From: Gnetum montanum
Taxonomy: Eukaryota; Streptophyta; Gnetopsida; Gnetales; Gnetaceae
Direction of reading: 5' to 3'
Assembly (NCBI GenBank): GCA_015680685.1
Contig: MNCI01010115.1
Span: forward strand, 256,778-320,777
DNA: 64,000 bases
Made by a program: the position numbers and the translations under genes. The stretch's first letter is position 1; every line of letters begins with the position of its first letter. The notes below the pieces were generated by a model, which worked only from the letters and a program-made list of their open reading frames with translations, was not told the origin of the DNA and ran no database searches. Shown here piece after piece: positions 22,112-33,480 of this stretch.

Positions 22112-22230
22112 CGAGTGAGTGGAGTAGCCTCCAATGTTTCGACCATGGTTTTTGAAACTCCCTGCAAACTCTCCTGCACTTCGTTAATCTTTTTCAATTT
22201 GACATGTTTGCCTTTGATCTTCAGTGCCAT
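22112..22230 (-). CDS. Passenger gene exon 1 (provisional start)
   Basis: ATG at 22230 opens a basic peptide MALKIKGKHVKLKKINEVQE and continues to the donor CTCACTCG|GTAAGT. It ends two bases into a codon, which exon 2 completes. Upstream in the same frame, NSSSKKTRDIANLN and KFCEHCSVV look protein-like, with two stops. B and D have a matching Cys-rich CKTCC segment before their exon 2, so the real exon is probably longer. Confidence 0.5.
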
Positions 22231-22795
22231 GCTCACAACTGAACAATGCTCACAAAATTTTTTACTTATGCCTTACTTCTGCTTTCCTTCTGCTATAGCC
22301 TAATTCAAATTCGCAATGTCTCTAGTCTTCTTTGAAGAAGAATTATCGACTTATAAATAAATTGGTTGAAACTAATTGTTGCGTGCTCGACTAATTCAAA
22401 ATTTTCCTGAAACGTAGGTATGTCAGTGTGACATGAAGCGTGAAGATTGCAACATTAATCTCATAGCTATCATATAGATTACGGTCCGAAAAGACCCTAA
22501 ACTAATGTATAGCTCATCATCTCGTAATCTAGTAGCATTAACTACGGTCTGCACAAAATTCTAGATTAGCTGTCTCAACATGCTAGACGTGCCACATTAC
22601 ACTCCCCACCATAGTTCATAAAATTCTTAAGCTGACATCTAGGAAATTGGGCTTACTGCTTTCTCACAAATCATGGATATGGTAATGGTCTACTAAGACC
22701 TTAAACTGGAAGCTCTTTAACACGTACCACTAAAACAAGAAAACCTTTTATCATTTCAACAGGTCAAAAAAAAACAATGTAACAACTTCCATTTT
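22231..22795 (+). other. Spacer between passenger 5' end and RT in element C
   Basis: No sense gene is seen. It would contain the promoter of the minus-strand gene. It includes array-like units GGTCCGAAAAGACCCTAAACT (about 22483) and GGTCTACTAAGACCTTAAAC (22690-22710). D has the same kind of units in the same place (54600-54690). So related repeats flank the antisense gene on both sides. Confidence 0.6.
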
Positions 22796-23330
22796 TGGTA
22801 GTTTTTTAGGTCAATTCGCAAATGGATGCAGCTTTCCTCACACCCCTAGCCTTAACAGGCCCATACAGGGAAATTATTAGATAGCTTAATCATGCACTGA
22901 TAAGAACTGATGCTTCCATTTGTGATACTATCATAGCAACATCAGAAGTATCCACAGACTGGCCAAAACATTTGGCCTGAACCTTAGACTTGGAAGCTAG
23001 TGATGTAATTGAGGATTCCCTCACTAAGGTCCCTGTGGTTAAGCACAAAGAAGGAAGTAAAACACTGAAAGTTAGTTCTCTCCTTGACCAACAAATGCAA
23101 AGCGATATATCTCAAGTGCTCCAAGATAACATTACAGTGTTCACATGGTCATACGAAGATATGCTGAGTCTAAACCCAAGGCTAATACAACACAACATAG
23201 TTTTAGACCTGCATATTAAAGCGGTTAAATAGAAAGCACAAAAGATTAAGCCTAAAATTGCACTAGCAGTGCGTGATGAACTCACTAAGCTATATTAGGC
23301 TGGTTTCATCCACTTTCATTACGCTCTCCC
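22796..23330 (+). pseudogene. Element C reverse transcriptase, N-terminal remnant
   Basis: The frame reads DVIEDSLTKVPVVKHKEGSK, then FTWSYEDMLSLNPRLIQH and RDELTKLY*AGFI. These match the start of Tat-lineage RT (FAWSYEDMPGLDP-like, then the KLL.AGFI segment). The catalytic YVDD part is absent. The sequence jumps near 23330 into the second RNase H in another frame. Confidence 0.8.
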
Positions 23331-23706
23331 CTAAGGATGTTCATCCATTGGCTTACCGCCTAGCATTTCCTTGTACGAACAATGTCATAGAGTATGAGGG
23401 ACTTCTCAGGGGATTGTTAACAGCCAGGGAACTCAACGTTCAACACCTAAAAATTCAAGGTGATTTGATGCTCATCATCAATCAAATCACAGGGGTCTAT
23501 GCCTGCAAAGCTATGCATCTACAGCCCTATTGTGATATGGCTAAATATCTCTTGAAAAAATTCATGACAACTGATGTCCAACATGTGCCATGTAATGAGA
23601 ACGCTGTAGCCGATGCACTAGCCACACTGGCCTTCAACATGCCACCACATTTGTTTGTGACTTGGCCGACTTTAATGATGGAATGTATAGAGCCTATCAT
23701 TTAAGT
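23331..23706 (+). pseudogene. Element C second RNase H (Tat-type)
   Basis: The frame at 23273-23704 gives SPKDVHPLAYRLAFPCTNN, EYEGLLRGLLTARELNV, IQGDLMLIINQITGVY and NENAVADALATLA. This archaeal-like RNase H is typical of the Tat branch. The usual first acidic segment is missing because of the deletion on its left. Confidence 0.82.
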
Positions 23707-24988
23707 AGTGCAAATTTCTTCTCTAAGCATGGGTGGAATGCCAGAATGGTACAATAACATTAAAGCCTACCTTCTACATGGCGAACCACCACACGAGCTA
23801 ACACCCACACAAAAAGACATAATTCGAAAGCATGCTTGGAAATATGTCATCATTGGAGAAAGTACTCTCTGTAGATGCTCTTTTGACGGAGTATTGCTAA
23901 CCTGCGTTAATAATGACCAAGCACAATGAATAGTTAGCGAAGTTCATGAAGAACTATGTGGGGGACATATGGCCCCACGAGCCATGGCCGCTAAAATTAG
24001 ACGCTTAGGGTATTATTGGCCATACATGGAACGAGACTGCCTCACCAAGGTTAATACATGTGACACATGCCAACATTATGCAAATCTAATACATGTGTCA
24101 CCAACTAAATTGCATACTACATAGATCACTTGGCCATTCCAATGATGGGGACTAGACATCACAGGTCCCATCACACCTAAGTCTTTCGCAGGACATAGCT
24201 TCATCAACACCACCATAGAGTATTTCACGAAGTGGGTTGAGGCTATTCCCCTATGAAAGATTATATCTCAATAGGTTTGCCATTTTATCTTGGACAATAT
24301 AGTAGCCAGGTTTGGGCTTCCCATGACTATTGTGACCGACAACGGGCCACAATTTAGTAGCACTAAAACCAAATCATTTTACAATTACCTTGGTATCAAG
24401 CAATATTTTTCCTCACCCTATTACCCGTAAGAAAATGGTCAAGTAGAAGCAAAAAACAAGGTGGTTATCAATCTACTCAAGAATATGCTCAACAGCAACA
24501 AAAAATGATGGCATCAAAAAATCCTCTATGTGCTATGGGCCTATCGTACGACATGCAAAACAACTACCGATATGACACCCTATAACCTAGTCTATGGATC
24601 TGAAGTAATGTTGCCCCTAGAACTATAGATTCCCTCATTACGGATGGTCCTCTCCATGGTTATAAATGAGACTCAACACAACGAGTCCAGGATCGTGGAT
24701 TTAGACTTAGTAGAGGAGAAATGCATTGAGATGCTCAACACCAGCGAAAGGTATCAAGATAGGCAGAAATAGAAGCATCATTACAACTTGCATCAATGAC
24801 CAATCAAGAAAGGAGACTTGGTTCTCAAAGTTGTTCATGAACCAGCGCGAAAATTCTCTACAAGTTGGGAAGGCCCTTTCTTGGTTATCAATGCATATGA
24901 AAATAGAGCATCCAGACTAGCAGACATCAATGGAAATGAACATCCAAATCCAGTGAATCATATGTATCTAAAGCAGTGCTACATCTAA
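23707..24988 (+). pseudogene. Element C integrase
   Basis: An HHCC zinc region lies at 23944-24080 (HEELCGGH, then CDTC). The catalytic core has Asp at 24155 (WGLD), Asp at 24338 (VTDNGPQF) and Glu at 24446 (GQVEAKNK). The last two are 35 residues apart, as in D,D(35)E enzymes. A WAYRTTCKTT segment and a C-terminal WEGPF module follow. The stop is TAA at 24986. The catalytic triad is intact, but scattered nonsense codons (for example at 24122 and 24257) break the frame. The enzyme would insert the DNA copy into the genome. Confidence 0.88.
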
Positions 24989-25009
24989 ACATCGACTCAA
25001 CTCACACGG

Positions 25010-25400
25010 AAGGTAACAAACATCTGCTATGACGTAAAATTGGCAATGTTGTACATGTCCACTATGATGTAAAATTGGCATTTCTTGCACATGTCTGCCA
25101 CACACTAAACTGGCAAATTTTTTGACCATCCGCCATGATGTGAAACTGGTAAGGTAAGCATACGTCTGCTCAGATGCTAAACTAGCACAAACTTGCCCAT
25201 AGGTCACAACATAAAACTGACACCCACAGCATGGTCTTCTGGGACCATAAACTAGCTCTTCCACCATCCACTACGACGTAAATCTAGTAGGCTTCAGTCT
25301 GCCTAGACTTCAAACTGGGACCACGGTCTGTTGAGACTTAAAACCAGCAGCAATGGTCAACCAGGACTCAAAACTGGAATCTATCAATAGACAATCCATG
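25010..25400 (+). repeat. Array-2 tandem repeats of element C
   Basis: About ten units of 35-40 bp follow integrase, with cores TAAAACTGGCA or TAAACTAGCAC alternating with CATCTGCTATGACG or CAGTCTGCC-like parts. Orientation and place agree with D and G. Confidence 0.85.
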
Positions 25401-26552
25401 AAGCAAGCAAGCGTGATCACTCTTGCACTGCATCCCTACCAGATGGAATGGGTAAGGCGTTGGAACAAATGCCATGCTGCTACCCCACTGGCATCCTACT
25501 GATTTCTCAGATATGCCGAAAGGCATACTATTAACCCCTCGAAGATGTTGCTACGATAGCCACTCTATAGTTGCAACTCCTGGGGTTAACTTCGCCACTT
25601 GGAGCCCCAGAGAAACTATGGCCATCCATAGCCTTGGTGGCCTCCACCCATCACCACCACCAGACTCTAGCTTAGCAAATTCATCTGACTGGTTCTTTGC
25701 GTAGTCTTTTGAGCAAGATGAATGTAGTTGTCGAGAAAGACTCCATGAATCATGGCATCAACATAAGGACCCTTGCTTCTTGCTATGGTCCCTTTTTCAT
25801 GGCCTATGCTCTCCTTTTCACTTTGGATGGTGCTTGTTTCAATAGCCTCCCTAGCAATTAGGAAGATTACCTTTGCTCTTTGTTCTCTGTTATGCTTTGC
25901 AGGTTACTTACTATGATGGCGTTGATCGAGAATGCATTCACTAGGAGGTGAGGTGTCATGACATTCTGAGGTGGCTACTCAGACTAGCGTGACTACTTGG
26001 AAGTGAAAACCCTACCTTTTCCTCCATCAAACACCTTACTTCACTTTCTCTTTCCCTTGTCCTTACAACCACCTTTACCCTCTTCTTTGTTTGTACAGGA
26101 TGTGAGCATATAATGAATTCTTTCGCACCATCATGTTCATGAACTGGCATAATGCAACTCACCTCATGGAATGTAAGTTGCACTCTCAAAAAAAATGGGC
26201 AAAGCTAGGCAACATGGATGTAAAACAACTCATCGAGGCCATATGGGCATAAGACAAATCGTCCGTGCAAGTCCTTCATATGCATTATAGCTGTGTAACC
26301 TCTTGCAAATATACCCATGAAAGGATGCCTAATAACTTGTTTGCGAAAGTTTCTTATTCACATGCTTGAGTCTTCCCTGAATCTCCCTCCTCTCACTTCT
26401 TTAAGATCCCTCCTATTCTCCTCCTCCCGCCTTCGCACTTCCAAGTTTGATAGAGTGACATCTGAGTAGTTGTTGTTGGACGTTGTTGGTGTCTTTACCT
26501 CTTTGGTATTTCATATTCTTTGTCAATGTCTTTCGGGAAAGCCCTATAAACA
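25401..26552 (+). other. Element C 3' untranslated block
   Basis: No gene is supported; short open frames at 25474-25704 and 25956-26189 do not recur in other copies. The stretch ATGTAAAACAACTCATCGAG (about 26219) corresponds to the conserved word near 8065 and 49560 in other elements. Confidence 0.5.
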
Positions 26553-26570
26553 TAAACAAAGAGGGGCCAT
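26553..26570 (+). promoter_or_regulatory. Polypurine tract of element C
   Basis: ATAAACAAAGAGGGGCCAT runs up to the 3' LTR start TGAAACACCG at 26571. It is identical in core to those of A and D. Confidence 0.88.
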
Positions 26571-28105
26571 TGAAACACCGTAAGAATTTTGAGGCCTCAA
26601 CGGTTCAACAAAATCTTGCAACTCAGGCAAGGATGTGTGACAAGTTGTAGCTTAGCAAGTTCCCTTTTTAGCTAAGGGTCTGTTATGCTGCACTATGTAG
26701 TGCAACGTAATAGACTCCAGAGGATAGAACAAGATAAGGGGTGCACAATGGCAAGCCTACAACTTCCTGAGTTGGCTATGTTTTGAAAATCTTAACTTTT
26801 AGCATATTACGCCACATTATGCAACGCAGTGTAATGCAACATAATGTAGCATAACGCAAGAAGATAGTCCATCTAGTCGCAATGATGGAGATAGAAAAAT
26901 TTGAGACCTCAATAGATTAGCAAAATCTTGAGGCTCAGGCAAAGATCTGCAATATTTCACATCTCAGCAAAGTTTTCTTTCTTTTTCGGCTAAGGACCTA
27001 TTACGCTACATTACGCAGTGTAACGTAATAAACCCTAGAAAGACTGAATAGAAACAAGGGAAGCGCGACAACAACACTTCAGTTTTTTGTAGGTTTTCTA
27101 TCTTACGCTGAACTATGTTATGCTGCGTAATGTAGCATGACACAGTGTAATACAAGCAACAACAGAGATAGCAACATTCAGGCATTAGCAGTTCATACAT
27201 CACAATATGCTCTCTAGCATATTATAGCATAACCACAGAACAGTTTGTTTCCAAAACTCCAGCAAAAGTAGATTACAACACATTATGCTTCAGAGCGTAA
27301 TGCAACATAACTCCTCAAGTTTCAAACACAAACACATCAAGTCAATGAAATTTTGTAGGTTTAGGACATGTGTCATCTAAACTACGTTTTTCTCCTAATC
27401 CTAACCTTATAAATACTCCAATTGACAAGGATCAAAGGGTTGGAAAAACTTTTTCTCAATTGGAAAAATTCTCTCCGTGAGCAATTTTCTTTCATTGGCA
27501 ATTGTTGACAGATTTTGGCAAATATTGACAAGAGAACAAAAGGGGATCAGCGATCATATGAAGGTCAAAGGTGATTGGCAAGAATCTTTGATCAAAAATA
27601 GCTAGTTAACAAATATTTTGCTTCGGGTCTAACTCCCTTGTTTCCAGATTGGCTAGAACAAGGTAGATCAACCTTTGCTTTTTCTATCTCTAAATAGCTT
27701 TCAATTTGTTGGCACGTGCTTCATCTAAATCGAAGTCTACTTGTAATCATTGTATCCAACATATTTTGTTTATGAGCTAAATCCCAGATCTTGGGATTTC
27801 CCACTTTCTAAATTCTATTTCCTACATCTTATCTATATAGATTTTCCAATCACTTTGAATCATTTACATCTCTCTGAATTACCTTCAAGAGTAACAATAT
27901 TATATCTCCTCATTGAAATTTCCATTTTGCCATCGGTTATTACAAAATTTGACTGATTAAGTAAGTCCCTGTCTGATCAACAAGGCCAGTCAAGACACCT
28001 CGAATTTGTCTTCTCCAGCATGGCCCTCACATAGATCTGGGGTTGGAACTGTGTACATGAAACTCTGCTCAGTATTTCCAGTGATCGACGTTTTCCATCG
28101 TTACA
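26571..28105 (+). repeat. 3' LTR of element C
   Basis: Starts TGAAACACCG, ends CGTTACA; about 1535 bp, collinear with 11658-13169. It is followed by TGCTC, the right target duplication. A TATAAATA box lies at 27408-27415 and a dyad at 27204-27223. Confidence 0.9.
27408..27415 (+). promoter_or_regulatory. TATA box of element C 3' LTR
   Basis: TATAAATA follows CCTAACCT, as in the other LTR subfamilies. Confidence 0.65.
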
Positions 28106-31100
28106 TGCTCTTATGGTTTTTATGTTATGTTCTTTGTTATTGACTCACACTAAGTTGTTAACTGCTCATGCTTGCTGCTAAGTTAGAGTTGATGAGTAAG
28201 GCCTACATGATGAGAATGATGTTCTTATCTTGCCTTATACTACCCTAAAGGTATTTTCTTCCAGTTCAAAATTTTGAGAAACTATACTTGAGTAGGTGGG
28301 AGTTGATCTAAGGTCCTATCCTACCAAGTACCCAAGGGCATACCAACGATGTAAGATCCATGTTTAGCTAGATGAGAAATGGGCTAGTGGTAAGTTGAAG
28401 CTTGAGGAGATGCTCAGACCACCACCTCCATCTCTCACACCATTTGTATTGCATAAGAATATATCATTTAGTTATTGTGTTTGCTCACATATGTTTGTTG
28501 AGTCACCTTTACATGGTATTAACATTTATTTTTCTTTTATTACAATGTTCATTGCTTCAAGTAAGGTGAAAGTGATCATGATAGGCTACATTGAGGCAAA
28601 CCTCATCATGAAATATGTTGATGTGGAGGGGGTGTAGCATTGGTTGTGCTACTAGTTCTCAGAGGCATGGAGGAGTAGGCTCACACATGCTAGGTTGATG
28701 GACCTTTTCTTGGCCTTGAGCCCAAGAATTCTGGTGGCTAAAATGGTCATGATCATAGCCTCCTTTAGTATAAACATCTACCACTTTGTCACCCAAGTAC
28801 ATGGTGTGAGGGTAGTTCTGGACCTCAATGAGGTCTTCTTTTCTAACCCTTTTCACCTTCCCATCGATGGCTTGTTGGTCATTGACAAGGCCAATAGGAG
28901 GGTGGACTACAAAGGAGAGATCAAGGATTTGTTGGGAGCCACTTGATCTCACAAGGGCATCCCCATTAAAGATGTGCTTGTGCTTGAGGTTTGGGAGCTT
29001 TACCCTTCTCTTTGTGCCCATGCCTTCCTAAGGTTTCACTCCACAGGGAAAATCCTTAGGGTGGAGCAAGCATAGGTGATGAGGAAGGTACTATAGAAGC
29101 GCATGAGGTTTAACTAGGCCTCTTACATTTCCATCTACTTACATGTAGAGATTAGTAGGTTACACTTCAACCTCTAGTCAAGGTCTCATGTACACTTCGC
29201 ATTCTTCATAGGGAATTTGGGAAGGTTTGCAAAGGTCTTGGTGGTTTGTGATGATGGGAAATGGATGGTATAGGACCATGAGTAGTTGTCGAAGCCTTGG
29301 ATAAAGCACATGTTCATAGCCACTCACATGCAAGACCCCCCTAGAGGGAATCGATGAGTCATATTCAGTAACAACCAAAGGTCCTTGGGGTGGTCACACT
29401 ATTTACATGACAACATGGGTGAGGGTCCCCTAATTGGCACTGGGGATGTGAACAAGGCCAACCATTATATCATAGAGATAGTGGAACCATCCAAGGTGAT
29501 GATCATGAGGCCACGCCTTGCAAAGGAGGTTGCTCCTAATGTTGGAAAAGTAAGTGGCAAGAAAATCTGCATCAAGCTTCATGACTTATGGACAAAGGTT
29601 TTAGCTTAGTATATGTACTTTATTAGATGAATCTATTTTGTATATTTTTCAGGTTTTTACTTTTATTCTTTTGTTTGCTACATTACATTAATGCATTAAT
29701 GTGACTAATATGTGCTAATGTGTTATGTCTATAAATTATCAAAATTAGGAGAGAGGGCTACTGGAGTAGCAATGGGAGCACTAGCAAAGGAGGCCCCTCC
29801 TCAAGATGAGGAGGAACAACATGGAGAGGAGCTACATGATGCCATGGATACCCTCAAATGATTAGAGGAAAATGGGTTATTCCACCCTAATGGGGGTGAT
29901 TTTGACTACCTCTTTGATAGTGTGTAGTTTGATGAGCCTCTTGCTCTCACACCTAAGGGTCTACTAGGTAAGTATCTTAAATTGCCATCTATTGTTGCTC
30001 TTTTTCTCTAGCATCTTTGGCTATTCTGTTATTGCTAAGTGCATTGTTGTGTTGTAGCCTTAGATGTACCTATTAGCAGTCTAACATCCACATTTATCTA
30101 TCACATGAAGCCATGGGTAGAAACGCCCAACAAGTTTGCCTACATGAAGAAATTGTGGAGGACATGGTTGACCACCTACAACAAGTGGATCTTGAGTTTG
30201 GTATGTGTATAATGTTGCCTTTCTTATGTTTCTTTACTAATTTGATTCTTAGTCTTTGGCTAAGGTTGGTTTTCTTGTTTCTTGCCAATAGGTTTTAAGC
30301 TTTAGAAGTATCCAAGTAGGGTGGCCAAAGTGGATGTTATCCTTGAGTTCCCTTTTGAAGTGGAGTAGGTACCTCATCATGTGTATGAGGCAATCAACAT
30401 GTGCAAACTTTCTTGCACAAAAGCATTGTGGGTCTATAGGCATTCAAATGAGAATCTATGGAAGCGTGTGAATGAACTTTAGAAAAGGGTGACAAGCCAA
30501 GACACAAGGATCATGGATCTTTAGTCCTGATATGAATTTCTTGTGACTCAATCATGAGGAGACAATACCTATTGGATTGTAGAGAGAGGCTATGCTAGGT
30601 ACTAGTTGGCCATCTAGGGAAACAACAAGATCACTCAAGAGATTATTGAGGAATAGCTATAGATGGATTTTCTCACTCAAAAGAACCAAAATTGAAAAGA
30701 CTACTATACAAATGTGTATAGGTGGGGGCAAACCCAAAAAATCCATGAGCACCACTACAAGCATAAGTGAGATGCATACCATAAGTGGTAGAAGGAGGAA
30801 TCCATCAAATGTCGTTACCTTGAGATGTTCCTTGAGGAAATTGGTAGGAGACAAGCCTACAAGTTGCTCACTCATCATATCATGGTGTATGTCTCTCTAG
30901 AGAGGTAGATTTCCATACCCTCAAGAGAGTCTTTTTTTGCTACATGTTCAATGAAGCCACTCATATGGACCACTATGGATAAAGGTAGGACCCTTGCGGG
31001 GATTGACTTTGGCCAAGAGGACTAGACGTGGCTATCTAAGGCCAAAACCTTCCAATTTCTAGAGGAGGGCCTTGATAGCTTGCCTCTAGACATAATAAAT

Positions 31101-31150
31101 GTAGGAGCCTCCATTAGTGGGGGAAGAAGGGCATCCATCCCCATGTAGTA
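28106..31150 (+). pseudogene. Element B passenger gene, exons 3-7
   Basis: Continues the gene cut by C. Exon 3 (about 28185-28440) matches C exon 3 (GL, YP, LDEKW and PPPP landmarks). Exon 4 is about 28560-29608, exon 5 about 29755-29967 (donor CTACTAG|GTAAGT), exon 6 about 30058-30200, and exon 7 starts at 30292 after AATAG. The exon 5/6 and 6/7 junctions have the same phase (one base left over) as in C. One small frameshift near 30145 and many stops are present. The acidic tail of C is not seen. It ends shortly before array-1. Confidence 0.65.
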
Positions 31151-31379
31151 CCACTAGTTGTGCATGTTCTGATATATCCCTACTATTGGATGTTTTTGCA
31201 TTTTTGTTTTATTGTTTTGCTACATGATGCTAATGCTTATGCTATGTACTGGTATTGATGTGAGATGTAATGAACATTTTCCTATATGGAGTGTATGGTT
31301 TTTGCGATTATTTTTTATGTGTTTACTATGCTAATGTTGTGATGGATTCATGTGCTAAGTTATGACTTGTGCAATGGTT
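31151..31379 (+). other. Spacer between passenger 3' end and array-1 in element B
   Basis: A/T-rich and rich in TGCTA words. It could carry the polyadenylation region of the passenger transcript. No gene is seen. Confidence 0.4.
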
Positions 31380-31715
31380 ATGATTATGTAATGATAATTT
31401 TACTAGGCCATCGTGAGGCCAATGCTAGTTTAAGGCCCTTTGGGGTTGTGTATTGGTGGTTTTAGGTTATTCTAGGCCCTAGTGGTAGTTTAAGGCCATT
31501 TGGGCTATACGTTGATAGGAAAAGTGTTGATAGTTTTAGGCCATGGTGGGCCATAGTGCTAGTTAACGCCTTTTTGAGCCACATAATGCAATGGATATTG
31601 TCAATTTTAGGCCATGGCGGGTTGTAGCACTAGTTTACGGCCTTTCTAGGCCATGCGATGCATGGGAGATTACTAGTTTTAGGCCATGGTGGGCAATGTG
31701 TTTTTTTAATTTTTT
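31380..31715 (-). repeat. Array-1 tandem repeats of element B
   Basis: On the plus strand the units read TAGTTTAAGGCCATTTGGGC or TAGTTTTAGGCCATGGTGGGC. On the element's own strand they match the GGCCTTAAACTA units of C and E. It lies between the passenger 3' end and the protease 3' end, as in C and E. Confidence 0.8.
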
Positions 31716-32020
31716 TTATGATTTTTTATGTATTTTCATGTTTTTCATGTGTAAGATAATAACTACTAAATCATAAACTAGACAAGTAAAGACATAAACT
31801 AAGTGAAAATGCATAAAAAGAAGTAAATGCATAATAAAGCAAACAATCGAAAATGCAAAAAACTAAATAAAAATGTGAATGTGCCAAAAAGATGCAAGCA
31901 AGTGAGGTTTGTAGAAGTTAGGGGTAGGAAGACATCTAATCCAATGTAAGGGGATGCCTTAGTCTCATAGTTGCATCCTAATCCAATGTAAGTTAGGGGA
32001 TGCGTAGGGCCTAGATGATG
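31716..32020 (-). other. A/T-rich tail between array-1 and protease in element B
   Basis: Low-complexity A/T sequence with TAAA repeats. It matches the A-rich stretches before array-1 in A (7000-7035) and E (39905-39950). No gene is seen. Confidence 0.45.
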
Positions 32021-33480
32021 CTATGTGGTACTTTCCTGAACCTTTGTTAGCTATGTGAAAGAGCAATTCTATCCATAAAGCATCCTCTGGGAGGTTGTTA
32101 GCTCCCTTTGGCTTCTTGGGTTGGTCTGCCTCACATGTTTAACTATTGTCCTTTATGGGAGGCACATCATTAGGGAACTCCACCTTTGAGCCTTGTTCTA
32201 TGTCTACGATGGTTATGGCCATAGGGGCTACATTGTTACCATAAATGATAACCTCACCACCTTTGTATGGAAGGTGGATTGCTTGGTGGATTGTAGAGGA
32301 GATTGCTCATAGTTGGGCTAGCCAATGCCTACCAAAGATTATGTCGAAGCCCAACATCTCCTCGATGATGATGAACTTTGTTGTCATGGTGAAGGCTATC
32401 ATGACCATTTTCCTTACAATGATTCATGACCCATTGAAGGACTTCAAGCATATTATCTTCATGGGTTTGATTTGGTCAGGAAGGCCTAGCTTTTTAATGA
32501 TGGTATATGTGATGACATTAGTTACTACCCCATCATTCACATGCACCCTGTAGATTTTGCATTGCACAACATGAATTGTAATAAACATTCGTGTAGTAAT
32601 GACCTGATCCTTGTTAGGGTCAACCTTGATTACCTCATCATGAAATGATAGGGACATTGAGCTCAATTCCTATGGTTTAGGGGAAAGCATCACAGTGTGG
32701 ATGGATTATTCATCTATTGGGATGTCCTCCATAATAAGGATGGAGGTCAACATGCAGACCAATGCTTTGTGGTGGGCAAAGAAGGTCATGATTAGGTCAT
32801 ATAAACTTAGGGTAGTGTTTTTTTATTTTAAATCCTATTTCACCTAGGCCAATGCATCTATAAAATATCTACTATTGTCTACTATTTTGTTGGCTTTCAT
32901 CTACTCCATGCAGCCTAAGAGATGAATGTATCATGAAGGAGGTTTGGGCTTGGCATGTCTTGCTAACCTAAGAGCCTTAGTGCTTGGTTTTTGGTGGCTT
33001 GTGGTGGCCTCTTTGGTTGATTTGGCCATGGTAATAGAGGACAAGGGGACTAGCTTTGATGGTCCTAGCTCTCTTTGTTCCTGATGCTACCTAATCATTT
33101 TTTTTGGTGAGGCACTCATTAGGCATCCCAAGTTGCCACCTAGACATTCTACCAATGTTGCCCGTAGGATGATCCTTTTGACATGCAAGGGTTGATCTGT
33201 GATCCACCACTAGACTCTGAGCTAGTGAGGAGTCTGCATGTTGCAACATCATAATAAAAAAAGGTGAGTGGGATATTGCTACTGTAATGTGCTATGTGAT
33301 CTTAACCGCAAAGGATGTTGTGGGTACCCAAGGTGGTGCTCTAATAACAAAAGGGATCCTTTAGCTAGTGGACATTGAGGGGGCCCTAACATTGCCAAAA
33401 GGAAAAAAAACCACAAATGACTCCTATGCCACCTCTAAGTTGTCATCAATTTTGATAGCATGGATGGTATACTCTACACC
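32021..33480 (-). pseudogene. Element B protease and gag-pro linker
   Basis: The minus strand from 32666 reads MSSMSLSFHDEVIKVDPNKD, TTRMFITIHVVQCKIYRVHV, then the active-site loop VNDGVVTNVI and KKLGLPDQIKP. Further left, a degraded LILG...WLAQL and SSPIHQ-like end occurs near 32300. The linker region to the right is stop-rich but aligns with A and E. Confidence 0.7.

Larger units (their letters stand above)
17709..22230 (-). pseudogene. Antisense eight-exon passenger gene with NIF/FCP1-like domain (element C copy)
   Basis: Exons on the minus strand: 22230-22112, 21576-21127, 21039-20765, 20659-19610, 19504-19301, 19158-18997, 18911-18091 and 18011-17709. All introns are GT-AG, six of them 79-142 bases and one of 535. 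Exon lengths sum to 3384, divisible by three, and each junction keeps the frame. There are 23 stops inside the frame (13 TAG, 8 TGA, 2 TAA). Each is one transition from CAG, CGA, CAA or TGG, and I saw no frameshift. Layout: short basic N-terminus, HAD/NIF-like domain, unassigned middle, coiled-coil-like C-terminal part, acidic repeat tail. The frame stays partly open upstream to about 22350 with FCEHC, so the true start may lie further out. The function is unknown. Confidence 0.7.
11658..28105 (+). mobile_element. Element C: long Tat-like LTR retrotransposon carrying an antisense gene, nested in B
   Basis: Two LTRs of about 1.5 kb bound a 16.4 kb element. Order: LTR, primer-site motif, gag, protease, array-1, an eight-exon minus-strand gene, the start of RT, second RNase H, integrase, array-2, 3' block, polypurine tract, LTR. 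The central part of RT and the RT-linked RNase H are deleted out of frame at about 23330. The two LTRs are clearly closer to each other (near 87 in 100 by eye) than those of A, so C is a younger insertion. Confidence 0.9.

Noticed and set aside
28395-29609. Exon 4 homologue of B as a separate transposase gene
   Set aside because: It continues in order from exon 3 and into exons 5-7 of the passenger gene and matches C exon 4; a loose resemblance to plant transposon proteins was not enough to name it.
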